Positions 34,747 to 43,058 of a stretch of 64,000 bases of DNA are shown one piece after another. This DNA is from Priestia taiwanensis (lineage in GTDB: Bacteria; Bacillota; Bacilli; Bacillales; Bacillaceae_G). Within the stretch, counting starts at the first letter, position 1; every line of letters starts with the position of its first letter. The notes under the pieces were generated by a model. The model did no database searches. It saw nothing but the letters and a program-made list of their open reading frames with translations, and was not told the DNA's origin. The position numbers were made by a program, and so were the translations under genes. The stretch lies in NCBI RefSeq assembly GCF_014638355.1, contig NZ_BMFK01000001.1, forward strand, positions 821,160 through 885,159, given 5' to 3'.

Positions 34747-34833
34747 CTATTTACGGCATTTCTTTTTCTTTCTTTTGTCTTTGCTTTTATCTTTGCTGCG
34801 TTTAGATTTTTTGCTATCATGTTTTTTTCCCAT
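34747..34833 (-). CDS. 28-residue lysine-rich protein
   Basis: Start ATG at 34833 (minus strand) lies 9 bases after AGGGGG. The product MGKKHDSKKSKRSKDKSKDK, then RKKKKCRK, is 28 residues with 16 Lys/Arg. Such tiny basic ORFs recur in the B. cereus group, some as spore-linked proteins, but I do not know a named family. A fully repetitive Lys codon stretch could be chance; the ribosome binding site supports a gene. Confidence 0.45.
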   Translation of the reverse strand: MGKKHDSKKSKRSKDKSKDKRKKKKCRK

Positions 34834-34970
34834 CTTCATAACCCCCTATACATAAGTATTTGTGTCTAGTAAGGTCTGTCCCTTATCACATTAACATACT
34901 ATGTTAAATTCATCGTTTGGAACTGGTGATATGCTGATTATGAAATAAATGGTTGTTTATATGACAAACA

Positions 34971-35001
34971 AGTACCTATTAATTAAATATTAATAGGTAC
35001 T
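34971..35001. repeat. Inverted repeat before the GrpB remnant
   Basis: 13-base arms AGTACCTATTAAT and ATTAATAGGTACT with a TAAAT loop; ATTTTTG follows. Could be a weak terminator or an operator of the lost gene. Confidence 0.5.
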
Positions 35002-35026
35002 ATTTTTGAAAGGGACGTGAGTGATA

Positions 35027-35246
35027 GTGTCTTCATTTGTTGTATTGGAAACATATAATCCGAACAGAAAATAAGGAATGGAAAGATATTATTACATTCA
35101 GAGACTACATAAGAAAACATAGAGATGCAAGGGGTACTTATGAACAATTGAAGCTCAAACTTGCAGCATGTCATGATAGAATTGTTTATACAAAATTAAA
35201 AGGCCCTTTCATTCAAGAAATTCTTCAAAAAGCAACGAAACGATGA
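35027..35246 (+). pseudogene. GrpB family (UPF0157) gene with internal deletion
   Basis: A GTG-started N-terminal piece (SSFVVLETYNPN, frame of 35027) stops at 35072-35074. In another frame the C-terminal part of a GrpB protein continues: EWKDIITFRDYIRKHRD, then LKLKLAACHDRIVYTKLKGP, ending at 35246. A normal GrpB protein has about 170 residues; the middle of roughly 85 residues is missing here. GrpB-like proteins are probable nucleotidyltransferases. The remnant is still preceded by AAAGGGA. Confidence 0.6.
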
Positions 35247-35330
35247 CTTAAACATTTCCCATTATTTGTGTTACTGTATTGGTTACACTATGATAGAACT
35301 AATTATGCACAAAAATAATGGAGGAACTAT

Positions 35331-36299
35331 ATGAATGAATTTTCAACGCCTACAGTTGTCGTTAGCAAATGCCTTGAGTTTGAAGCGTGTCGTTATAACG
35401 GTGATGTAATCTTTGATGAAACCGTAAAAAGTCTCAGGCCGTTTGTTACATTTATTCCGGTTTGTCCAGAGGTGGAAATTGGATTAGGGATACCACGCGA
35501 AACAATTAGAATCATATCTGAAAGCAGTGAAATACGACTTATTCAACCTTCAACTGGAAAAGATGTGACAGATGAGATGAATACATTCTCGGATACATTC
35601 TTGCAATCGCTTCCTGAAGTAGATGGCTTCCTGTTGAAAAATAGATCTCCTAGTTGCGGAATACGTGAGGTAAAAGTATATAAAGGTACACAAAAAGGAG
35701 CGATGTCAGAGAAAGGGAGCGGGTTGTTTGGTGGAAAAGTTCTTGATACATACGGACATTTAGCAGTTGAAGAAGAAGGACGTTTAAAGAATTTTACGAT
35801 TCGAGAGCACTATTTTACTAAATTATTTACACTAGCATCATTTCGTGAGATTAAGCATGCGCCAACACTGAAAAAATTATTGAGCTTTCATTCTAATAAT
35901 AAATACCTATTTATGGCATATAACCAAACACGACTGAAAGAATTAGGTAGGATTGTTGCGAACCATGAACAGAAAGATATTGTAGTCGTTACGTCTCTTT
36001 ATGAAAACAAACTGTACGAGTTATTTGCTCGGTCTGCACGATATACATCACATGTGAATGTATGCCAACATATTTTCGGCTACTTCTCTAAACAATTACA
36101 TCAAGACGAACGAATACATTTTTTATCTCTACTAGATAAGTATGTGAAAAAGAAATTACCGTTAAGTACACTAACATCACTATTGAAATCTTGGACATTA
36201 CGTTTTAATAATACGTATTTAAAAAGCCAAACATACTTTCAGCCGTATCCAGAAGATCTTGTAGCAATTAGCGACTCTGGAAAAGGACGCGATTATTGA
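35331..36299 (+). CDS. TudS (DUF523) - DUF1722 fusion protein
   Basis: A 322-residue protein in two parts. The N-terminal DUF523 domain (residues 1-150) has the three Fe-S ligand Cys positions seen in thiouracil desulfurase TudS: SKCLEF (Cys14), PVCPEVE and RSPSCGI. The C-terminal DUF1722 domain (about 185-310) includes the KYLFMAYNQTRLKELGRIVAN motif. The fusion is widespread. TudS removes sulfur from 2-thiouracil; a role in thio-nucleobase detoxification or tRNA recycling is inferred. ATG after TGGAGGAAC. Confidence 0.85.
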   Translation: MNEFSTPTVVVSKCLEFEACRYNGDVIFDETVKSLRPFVTFIPVCPEVEIGLGIPRETIRIISESSEIRLIQPSTGKDVTDEMNTFSDTFLQSLPEVDGFLLKNRSPSCGIREVKVYKGTQKGAMSEKGSGLFGGKVLDTYGHLAVEEEGRLKNFTIREHYFTKLFTLASFREIKHAPTLKKLLSFHSNNKYLFMAYNQTRLKELGRIVANHEQKDIVVVTSLYENKLYELFARSARYTSHVNVCQHIFGYFSKQLHQDERIHFLSLLDKYVKKKLPLSTLTSLLKSWTLRFNNTYLKSQTYFQPYPEDLVAISDSGKGRDY

Positions 36300-36313
36300 C
36301 GGTTTTAAGGAAC

Positions 36314-36367
36314 AAAAAATACCGACCGCAAGTAGCCTGATGAGGGCTCTATGTGTTCGGTATTTTT
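36314..36367 (+). terminator. Terminator of the TudS-like gene
   Basis: AAAAAATACCGA / TCGGTATTTTT outer stem with an inner AGCC/GGGCT pairing. Confidence 0.75.
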
Positions 36368-36449
36368 CGTATCAGGACTAACAACATTACTTATCATAAG
36401 CATACACATTGTATAACAGCGAGAAAATTCACCATGAAGGATGGGATTC

Positions 36450-37136
36450 ATGAAAAAACTTTTCAGCATATTAATGTGTATACTCTTAACTACTGGATTA
36501 ATAGCATGCAGCTCAAATGCGGAAAAAGGTGGAATGAAAGCACTTGAACCAAAGAAAGAAGAGAAACAAAAAGAAGAGCCTAAGACGCAAGAAAAAGAAG
36601 ATACAGTTGGGAAAATAGAAGACATACGATTAAAAGATTTAGATAAATTCCAGATGCTTCAGCCAGAATATCAATTAGCTATTGTAATCGCACTTTTTAA
36701 TAAGGCTATTTTAATGTATGATCATGGAATTGGAAATGCAGAATTCTTGTTATACGATAAGATGACAGACTCAGAAATAAAGGTAGTGCACGGTGTTCTT
36801 CAAAATCAAGTAAAACAGTTTAATCCGAAAATAGAAGAATTGATTTATGAATCTCAAGCACTCTTGCAACAAGTTACTGTTTCAAATAAAAATGAGCTTC
36901 AACAATTAGCGGATGCTAAAAAAAATTATTTGAAAACGGTAGATGAAATGATTAGTTGTTTAGAGTCTGTAACTGTTGGAAATGCCCGTGAAAGTAGAGG
37001 GAAGATGAACCAGCTAAAGAAGGAATACTTACAGCATGCTGCAGAGATAGGATTTGTTTCGATTGATATCGTACAGAATACAGGTCTTGATATAGCTCTT
37101 TACCGTCATATTGTAACAGGTTTACTCAAACAATAA
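36450..37136 (+). CDS. Lipoprotein of unknown function
   Basis: A 228-residue protein with a lipoprotein signal: MKKLFSILMCILLTTGLIAC, lipobox LIAC, lipidated Cys at residue 20. It is followed by a Lys/Glu-rich linker (EPKKEEKQKEEPKTQEKED) and a helical domain of about 160 residues with no family I recognise. It should be tethered to the outer face of the membrane. ATG 36450 is chosen over 36441 because AAGGATGGG precedes it. Convergent with the MFS gene, sharing a terminator. Confidence 0.8.
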   Translation: MKKLFSILMCILLTTGLIACSSNAEKGGMKALEPKKEEKQKEEPKTQEKEDTVGKIEDIRLKDLDKFQMLQPEYQLAIVIALFNKAILMYDHGIGNAEFLLYDKMTDSEIKVVHGVLQNQVKQFNPKIEELIYESQALLQQVTVSNKNELQQLADAKKNYLKTVDEMISCLESVTVGNARESRGKMNQLKKEYLQHAAEIGFVSIDIVQNTGLDIALYRHIVTGLLKQ

Positions 37137-37145
37137 ATACGACTC

Positions 37146-37191
37146 AATAGTAAAAACCCCCACTTCAAATGAAATGGAGGTTTTTACTATT
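37146..37191. terminator. Bidirectional terminator between lipoprotein and MFS genes
   Basis: AATAGTAAAAACC / GGTTTTTACTATT stem, imperfect middle, T tracts both ways. Confidence 0.85.
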
Positions 37192-38401
37192 CGTGCTTAG
37201 AAACTTTTTCTTCGTTCGTGGGCTTAATGAAACGGAGAGTGAGAAATGCTCCAATAAAACTAAGCGCAATAGATACATAAAAGATAATGTTATCCGTTCC
37301 CTTAATTAAGAGGGAAAATATCGGCGGACCTGCTGCAACACCAATGAAACGCATTGAACTATAAAGGGATGTAACAGTTCCACGATGCTTCTTATCAATT
37401 CCCTCGGTTACAAATGCATCTAAAGACGGCAACGCTGCACCAATACCGATACCTCCTATAACGAAAGTTGCAATAAGAATATAAAGGGATTTAGAGAATA
37501 GAGGAATAAGTAATGAGCCACCTAACATAACAAGGCCGATACATATACACCATTTCATGGCTTTTTGATTATCACCAATCTTCTTCCCGGTAATATAAGA
37601 TGTTATCGATAGCGCTAATAATGGAATAGCTAGCACAAACCCCTTAGTAATTCCATTAATATGGTATCTGTCTTCTAATACATTAGATAAATAAAAGAGC
37701 ATACCAAATAAAATAAACATAATAATTGCACCGATAAGAAAGATTGTATATAACCAGCGACCGTTCTCATGTAGAATTTCTTTAATGACAGAGATGAACT
37801 CTTTCACAGGTACTTTTTCTTGTTTTGATGTAGGTGGTTTAACAAGCATTAAAATTAATATAATAGCGGCTGCGCATAGTACAGGAATAAATAGAAAGGG
37901 CATGAACCAAATAATCATGGCAAGCGCAGATCCTAGAATAGGGCTTAGTACTTTACCAAGTGTATTAGAGGTTTCAATTAATCCAAGTCCTTTACTTACT
38001 TCATCATCGTCTTTGAACATATCTCCAACGCATGGAATGACAACCGGCATTGCTCCAGCGGCACCAATTCCTTGAATAACACGTCCTATGAGAATCCACA
38101 TATAAGGATTAGCTAATTTCCACGATGCCCATCCAGTAATGATACCTCCGATTGCTGTAATGATTAAACTTGGGATAATTACTTTTTTCCGTCCCCATCG
38201 ATCGGATAAATAACCAGCTATAGGGATTAGTAAGATAGCTGAAATAGAGTACACCGTAATAATGAGGGACACTTGAAAATGTGAGATATTTAGCTGTCGC
38301 TCGATGACTGGCAAAATCGGAATTAGCATTGAATTTCCCAGCGTCATAACGAGTGGTACAGATGAAAGAGCCCATAACGCCCATTTTTGTTTTTTCTCCA
38401 T
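37187..38401 (-). CDS. MFS family transporter
   Basis: A 404-residue major facilitator with 12 hydrophobic segments; motif A GYLSDRWGRKKVI lies in the loop between helices 2 and 3, and GIGAAGAMPVV in helix 5 resembles the antiporter motif C of DHA drug exporters. Probably exports drugs or other small compounds (Bmr/TetA-like). Its stop at 37187 is inside the shared hairpin terminator. Divergent from the leucine degradation operon; no link is evident. Confidence 0.88.
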   Translation of the reverse strand: MEKKQKWALWALSSVPLVMTLGNSMLIPILPVIERQLNISHFQVSLIITVYSISAILLIPIAGYLSDRWGRKKVIIPSLIITAIGGIITGWASWKLANPYMWILIGRVIQGIGAAGAMPVVIPCVGDMFKDDDEVSKGLGLIETSNTLGKVLSPILGSALAMIIWFMPFLFIPVLCAAAIILILMLVKPPTSKQEKVPVKEFISVIKEILHENGRWLYTIFLIGAIIMFILFGMLFYLSNVLEDRYHINGITKGFVLAIPLLALSITSYITGKKIGDNQKAMKWCICIGLVMLGGSLLIPLFSKSLYILIATFVIGGIGIGAALPSLDAFVTEGIDKKHRGTVTSLYSSMRFIGVAAGPPIFSLLIKGTDNIIFYVSIALSFIGAFLTLRFIKPTNEEKVSKHE

Positions 38402-38590
38402 TACACTTTAACCTTCTTCTCCTAAAAATAAACACTGTAGTAGTATAAAACATACCTTCTGCTATCATTCACACTTATCAAAATTTTATTGTGACTAGTT
38501 TGGATTCTTTTTTATTTTTGTATTATCCCATGAATAGACGAATATCAATGAAATAGAGTAGGACTTTTGAAAAGTTAGTCGAATAAATAC

Positions 38591-38615
38591 TGTATGCGTT
38601 TTGAAAACGCATACA
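38591..38615 (+). promoter_or_regulatory. 25-base perfect palindrome containing a cre-like site
   Basis: Arms TGTATGCGTTTT and AAAACGCATACA around one G. The right part, TGAAAACGCATACA (38602-38615), matches the CcpA cre consensus TGWAANCGNTNWCA at 13 of 14. It ends 17 bases before the GTG start of the operon, so bound protein would block elongation. A TetR/LiuR-like repressor is the alternative reader. Confidence 0.65.
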
Positions 38616-38632
38616 AAAAGGAGTGGATTATC

Positions 38633-39775
38633 GTGAATTTTGAACTTTCACGCGAGCATGTGCTTATTAGAAATATGGTTCGGGACTTTGCGGAGAACGA
38701 GATAGCACCATATGCAGAACAGCTTGATATTACGTCTGCTTTCCCAGAAGAAATCTTTAAGAAATTAGGGTCATTAGGTTTATTAGGTATTCCTTTCCCA
38801 GAGAAATATGGCGGTTCTGGCGGAGACACTATTTCGTACGCCATTGCGGTAGAGGAAATTGGGAAAGCATGTGCAGGAACAGGACTTAGTTATGCAGCGA
38901 CTATTTCGCTAGGGTCGGCACCTATTTACTACTTCGGAACAGAAGAACAAAGACAGCGATATTTAGTCCCGATGGCGGAAGGAAAAACGCTCGGTGCTTT
39001 TGGTTTAACGGAACCGAACGCTGGCTCAGATGCTGGAGGAACACAGACGAAGGCTATAGAAGACGGAGATGAATTTGTTATTTCTGGTGAGAAGTGTTGG
39101 ATTACAAATGCTGAATACTCCGATACCATCATTGTCACAGCCGTAACAGGCAAAGATGAACGGGGGAAAAATATCATTTCTGCAATCATTGTCCCAACAA
39201 ATAGTAAAGGTCTAACAATTACAAGTCCGTATGACAAAATGGGGGTTCGTGCATCTAACACATGTGAAATAGTATTAGACGCAGTGCGTGTCCCAAAAGA
39301 GAATTTATTAGGTGATCCACAGAAAGGCTTTAAACAATTTTTGTATACGTTAGATGGAGGACGTATATCAATTGCTGCATTAGCTGTTGGCATCGCTCAA
39401 CAAGCTCTTGATAAAGCTCTTCACTATGCAAAAGAGAGAAAACAATTTGGCAAAAGTATTTCGTCATTCCAAGCTATTCAATTCAAATTAGCTGATATGG
39501 CAATGGAAGTAGAATTAGCACGTAATATGGTATACAAGGCAGCCTGGCTAAAGGATAACAACAAACCATTTACGAAAGAAGCCGCATTTGCGAAGTTATT
39601 TGCTTCTGAAACAGCAAGTAGATCCGCAAATCAAGCTGTTCAAATTCATGGCGGCTATGGATACATGCGTGAATACGGCGTAGAACGATTAATACGAGAT
39701 GCGAAGTTGTTAGAAATAGGCGAAGGAACATCTGAAATTCAACGACTCGTTATCTCACGACAATTAGGTTGTTGA
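38633..39775 (+). CDS. yngJ: Acyl-CoA dehydrogenase, likely isovaleryl-CoA type
   Basis: A 380-residue FAD enzyme. Signatures seen: GAFGLTEPNAGSDAGGTQT, the C-terminal QIHGGYGYMREYGVERLIRDAKL, and a catalytic-base Glu region (EIGEGTSEIQRLVI). It begins an operon matching the leucine degradation set, so isovaleryl-CoA is the likely substrate, giving 3-methylcrotonyl-CoA; this is context-based. GTG start 38633 follows AAAAGGAGTGG, near the palindrome at 38591. The next gene starts 14 bases downstream. Confidence 0.9.
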   Translation: MNFELSREHVLIRNMVRDFAENEIAPYAEQLDITSAFPEEIFKKLGSLGLLGIPFPEKYGGSGGDTISYAIAVEEIGKACAGTGLSYAATISLGSAPIYYFGTEEQRQRYLVPMAEGKTLGAFGLTEPNAGSDAGGTQTKAIEDGDEFVISGEKCWITNAEYSDTIIVTAVTGKDERGKNIISAIIVPTNSKGLTITSPYDKMGVRASNTCEIVLDAVRVPKENLLGDPQKGFKQFLYTLDGGRISIAALAVGIAQQALDKALHYAKERKQFGKSISSFQAIQFKLADMAMEVELARNMVYKAAWLKDNNKPFTKEAAFAKLFASETASRSANQAVQIHGGYGYMREYGVERLIRDAKLLEIGEGTSEIQRLVISRQLGC

Positions 39776-39789
39776 ATGGAGATGAAACG

Positions 39790-41130
39790 ATGATTAATAA
39801 ATTATTAATTGCAAATCGTGGTGAAATCGCAGTACGGATTATAAAAACATGCAAAAAAATGGGAATTCAAACAGTGGCAGTCTATTCCACTGCTGAAGAA
39901 GATGCTATGCATGTTCAACTAGCTGACGAGGCGTATTGTATTGGTGGCCCACGTGTACAAGAAAGTTACGTAAATGCTGAGAAAATACTAGAAGTTGCGA
40001 GAAATGCTAGCGTAGATGCTATTCACCCAGGTTACGGTTTTTTATCAGAAAATGCTCATTTTGCATCCCAATGTATTGAAGCTGGAATTATCTTCATTGG
40101 CCCATCCGCTTCACACCTTCAAAGCATGGGAAATAAAATTGAAGCAAGGAAAATGATGAAAGAAGCTGGACTTCCTGTTGTCCCTGGATGTGATGAGGCA
40201 ATTGCTGATGTGGACAAAGCTGTGGCTCTTGCGAAAGAAATTGGCTACCCTGTTATGCTAAAAGCAGCTGGTGGTGGCGGTGGAATTGGTATGCAGCTCA
40301 TTCAAAATGAACAAGAATTAGAAACAGCTTTCGTATCAACACAGAAAAAAGCACAAATGTTCTTTAATAATAGCGAAATGTATATCGAAAAATTAATTAC
40401 GAATGCTCATCATATCGAAATTCAATTACTTGGAGATAAATATGGAAACATTATCCATCTTTTCGAAAGGGATTGTTCACTTCAACGGCGAAATCAAAAA
40501 GTAATCGAAGAAACATTGTCTCCCTTTATTTCAGATGAAACAAGAACAAAGATGGGTAAATGTGCTGTAGCTGCAGCAAGTTATATCGGTTATGAAAATG
40601 CAGGTACAATGGAGTTTTTAGTTGATGAGAATCAACATTTTTATTTTCTTGAAATGAATACACGTCTCCAAGTAGAACATCCGGTAACCGAATGTATCAC
40701 TGGCTTAGATTTAGTAGAACAACAAATTTATATCGCACAAGGAAACGGACTATCCGTCAAACAAACATCTATCCTTCCAAACGGTCATGCCATTGAAGCA
40801 CGTATTTATGCAGAAGATCCTACAACTTTTTATCCTTCACCTGGAACAATTACACACGTAGCATTACCTTCCAATATACGAATCGATCACTATATTCAAC
40901 CAAATATGAAAGTAACACCTTTTTACGATCCAATGTTAGCGAAAGTCATTGCTTATGCTGAAACAAGAGAAGAAGCAATTTCTCATCTACACACAGCACT
41001 CATGCAATGCGATATACAAGGGATTAAAACAAATATCCCATTACTACTTGAACTTTTGACAGATCGAGATGTTGTAAAAGGAGTTTATACAACAGATTTC
41101 ATAACAAAGAGAGGAGCGGCTCGAAAATGA
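39790..41130 (+). CDS. yngH: Biotin carboxylase subunit (methylcrotonyl-CoA carboxylase type)
   Basis: A 446-residue ATP-grasp enzyme with KLLIANRGEIAVRII at the N terminus, ATP-binding KAAGGGGGIGMQ and active-site EMNTRLQVEHPVTE. It carboxylates biotin on the separate BCCP encoded next. In this operon it should serve 3-methylcrotonyl-CoA carboxylase, with the beta subunit at 43059. Start ATG 39790 is 9 bases after GGAG; overlaps its successor by ATGA. Confidence 0.93.
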   Translation: MINKLLIANRGEIAVRIIKTCKKMGIQTVAVYSTAEEDAMHVQLADEAYCIGGPRVQESYVNAEKILEVARNASVDAIHPGYGFLSENAHFASQCIEAGIIFIGPSASHLQSMGNKIEARKMMKEAGLPVVPGCDEAIADVDKAVALAKEIGYPVMLKAAGGGGGIGMQLIQNEQELETAFVSTQKKAQMFFNNSEMYIEKLITNAHHIEIQLLGDKYGNIIHLFERDCSLQRRNQKVIEETLSPFISDETRTKMGKCAVAAASYIGYENAGTMEFLVDENQHFYFLEMNTRLQVEHPVTECITGLDLVEQQIYIAQGNGLSVKQTSILPNGHAIEARIYAEDPTTFYPSPGTITHVALPSNIRIDHYIQPNMKVTPFYDPMLAKVIAYAETREEAISHLHTALMQCDIQGIKTNIPLLLELLTDRDVVKGVYTTDFITKRGAARK

Positions 41131-41339
41131 TGAAACAAGTTGCGCCGATGGCAGGAAGTGTATGGAAAGTACATGTAAAAACGGGAGAGTCAGTTGAAAT
41201 CGGACAAGAACTCATTATTTTAGAATCAATGAAGATGGAGATTCCACTTGCTTCGGAGGCAACAGGGGTTGTAAAGAATGTACTCGTTCATGAGGGAGAC
41301 TTCGTGAACGAGGGAGATGTGTTACTAGAAATAGAATAA
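41127..41339 (+). CDS. yngHB: Biotin carboxyl carrier protein (small, 70 residues)
   Basis: A 70-residue biotinyl domain with the ESMKME motif, in which Lys36 takes biotin, between VAPMAGSVWKVHVKTGESV and NEGDVLLEIE. It is a stand-alone BCCP, separate from biotin carboxylase. The start ATG overlaps the stop of the previous gene, with AGGAGCGG 10 bases before. Carries the carboxyl group from yngH product to the yngE product. Confidence 0.93.
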   Translation: MMKQVAPMAGSVWKVHVKTGESVEIGQELIILESMKMEIPLASEATGVVKNVLVHEGDFVNEGDVLLEIE

Positions 41340-41354
41340 TTGAGGTGATTTTCT

Positions 41355-42263
41355 ATGGATATCCCTTCACATATCACGATTAAAGAAGTTGGTCCACGTG
41401 ATGGTTTACAAAATGAAAAAGTCATTTTATCCACAAAAGAGAAAATTGCATGGATTAATCGGTTATCACAAACAGGACTGTCTTACATTGAAGTAACATC
41501 GTTTGTTCCTGCAAAATGGATACCAGCTTTAGCAGATGCTTTGGAAGTAGCGTCTACTATCGAACGAAAGAAAGGTGTAACCTATGCTGCCCTTGTCCCG
41601 AATATATATGGCTTAGAGCGTGCACTTCAAGCAAATATCGATGAAATAAATGTCTTCGTGTCTTCCAGTGAAACTCATAATAAGCGAAATGTAAATAAAT
41701 CTATTTCCGATACGTTAGATGTCATAAAAGAAGTAGCAGATCAAAGTCTGTTTACAGGCAGAAAAGTAAGAGGATACGTCTCTACTATTTTTGGGTGCCC
41801 TTATGAAGGGAAAATAAACCTAGATAAAATAAAGAAAATAATTGATTCTCTACTTAACATGGGGATTTATGAAATTTCATTAGGAGATACAATTGGCATC
41901 GCAAATCCTCTCCAAGTAGAACATACATTAGAAGAATTAAAGAAGTCATTCCCTTTATCTATCTTTGCAATGCATTTTCATAATACGTATGGTCGTGGGT
42001 TAGCTAATATCCTTGTTTCTTTGCAACAAGGTATTACAACGTATGATAGCTCTTTTGGAGGGCTAGGAGGTTGTCCATATGCGGCTGGAGCAAGTGGCAA
42101 CGTCGCAACGAATGATCTTGTGAATATGCTACATACAATGCATGTACAAACGGGAATCGATGAACGAGCGTTAACCTTGGCCAGGAGAATCATTGATGAC
42201 AAATTAGGAAAACGATTCTCAAGTCATTTACTCCAAATAAAAAACGAACAAGTAAAAAAGTAG
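41355..42263 (+). CDS. yngG: Hydroxymethylglutaryl-CoA lyase
   Basis: A 302-residue TIM-barrel aldolase of the HMGL-like family. Visible: IKEVGPRDGLQNEK (metal-binding D and R), ISLGDTIGIANP, HFHNTYGRGLAN and the Cys loop GLGGCPYAAGASGN. It cleaves HMG-CoA to acetoacetate and acetyl-CoA, the last step of leucine degradation. GAGGTGA lies 9 bases before the ATG. Confidence 0.95.
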   Translation: MDIPSHITIKEVGPRDGLQNEKVILSTKEKIAWINRLSQTGLSYIEVTSFVPAKWIPALADALEVASTIERKKGVTYAALVPNIYGLERALQANIDEINVFVSSSETHNKRNVNKSISDTLDVIKEVADQSLFTGRKVRGYVSTIFGCPYEGKINLDKIKKIIDSLLNMGIYEISLGDTIGIANPLQVEHTLEELKKSFPLSIFAMHFHNTYGRGLANILVSLQQGITTYDSSFGGLGGCPYAAGASGNVATNDLVNMLHTMHVQTGIDERALTLARRIIDDKLGKRFSSHLLQIKNEQVKK

Positions 42264-42273
42264 GTGATTATTC

Positions 42274-43056
42274 ATGTTTCAAACAGTGAAACTAGAAAAA
42301 ATAGCTCCACACGTGATGAAACTAACACTAGATAGGGAGAGGCAAGCGAACGCATTGTCTCTTCAGCTTTTATCTGAATTGAAAGAAGTACTTGCAATGA
42401 TAAAAAAGGATGACACAATTCGTGTTGTTCTTCTTACTGGATCTGGGGAGAAAGCATTTTGTGCAGGGGCAGATTTGAAAGAGCGCCTGCACATGAATGA
42501 AGAACAAGTAAAAGGGACAGTCGCAAAAATTAGGAGTGTCATCCATGAATTGGAATTAATAAGGAAACCAATCGTAGCTGCAATTAACGGAGTTGCATTA
42601 GGCGGTGGTACTGAGCTTTGTTTAGCGTGTGATATACGCGTCGCTTCTGAAGAGGCTTTATTTTCTTTGCCAGAGACATCCTTAGCGATTATACCTGGTG
42701 CCGGTGGTACACAGCGTCTTAGTAGATTAGTAGGAATTGGACGAGCAAAAGACATGATTTTGACTGCTCGGAAAATTACTGCACAAGAAGCGTATGAATA
42801 TAAACTTATTGAATATATTGTTCCTCACGATGAACTAGAAAAAACGGCTCTTTCTATTTGTGAACGAATTGCCAAGAATGGGCCATTAGCCATTCAACAA
42901 GCAAAATATGCGATTCAAGAAGGATACGGAAAGCATATGGACGACGCATTACAAGTAGAAGCACATGCGTATGAAGCCATTATTTATACGAACGACCGGC
43001 GGGAAGGATTACGAGCTTTTGAAGAGAAACGAAAACCAGCGTACAAGGGGGAATAA
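42274..43056 (+). CDS. yngF: Enoyl-CoA hydratase family (methylglutaconyl-CoA hydratase)
   Basis: A 260-residue crotonase. The two oxyanion regions are AFCAGADLKER and INGVALGGGTELCLACD, and catalytic Glu positions lie in LPETSLAIIPGAGGTQRL. In this operon it should hydrate 3-methylglutaconyl-CoA to HMG-CoA. It begins 10 bases after the lyase gene and ends 2 bases before the carboxyltransferase. Confidence 0.93.
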   Translation: MFQTVKLEKIAPHVMKLTLDRERQANALSLQLLSELKEVLAMIKKDDTIRVVLLTGSGEKAFCAGADLKERLHMNEEQVKGTVAKIRSVIHELELIRKPIVAAINGVALGGGTELCLACDIRVASEEALFSLPETSLAIIPGAGGTQRLSRLVGIGRAKDMILTARKITAQEAYEYKLIEYIVPHDELEKTALSICERIAKNGPLAIQQAKYAIQEGYGKHMDDALQVEAHAYEAIIYTNDRREGLRAFEEKRKPAYKGE

Positions 43057-43058
43057 TC

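Larger units (their letters stand above)
34643..35026. other. 384-base gap with hairpins and a tiny minus-strand ORF
   Basis: It holds a hairpin at 34667-34724, the Lys-rich ORF on the minus strand (34747-34833), and an inverted repeat AGTACCTATTAAT-N5-ATTAATAGGTACT (34971-35001) followed by ATTTTTG just before the GrpB remnant. No other gene was seen. Confidence 0.5.

Noticed and set aside
35037..35246. Separate 69-residue gene in place of the GrpB remnant
   Set aside because: The ATG-equivalent start is a TTG with no ribosome binding site, and the sequence is only the C-terminal third of a known family, with the N terminus in another frame just before.
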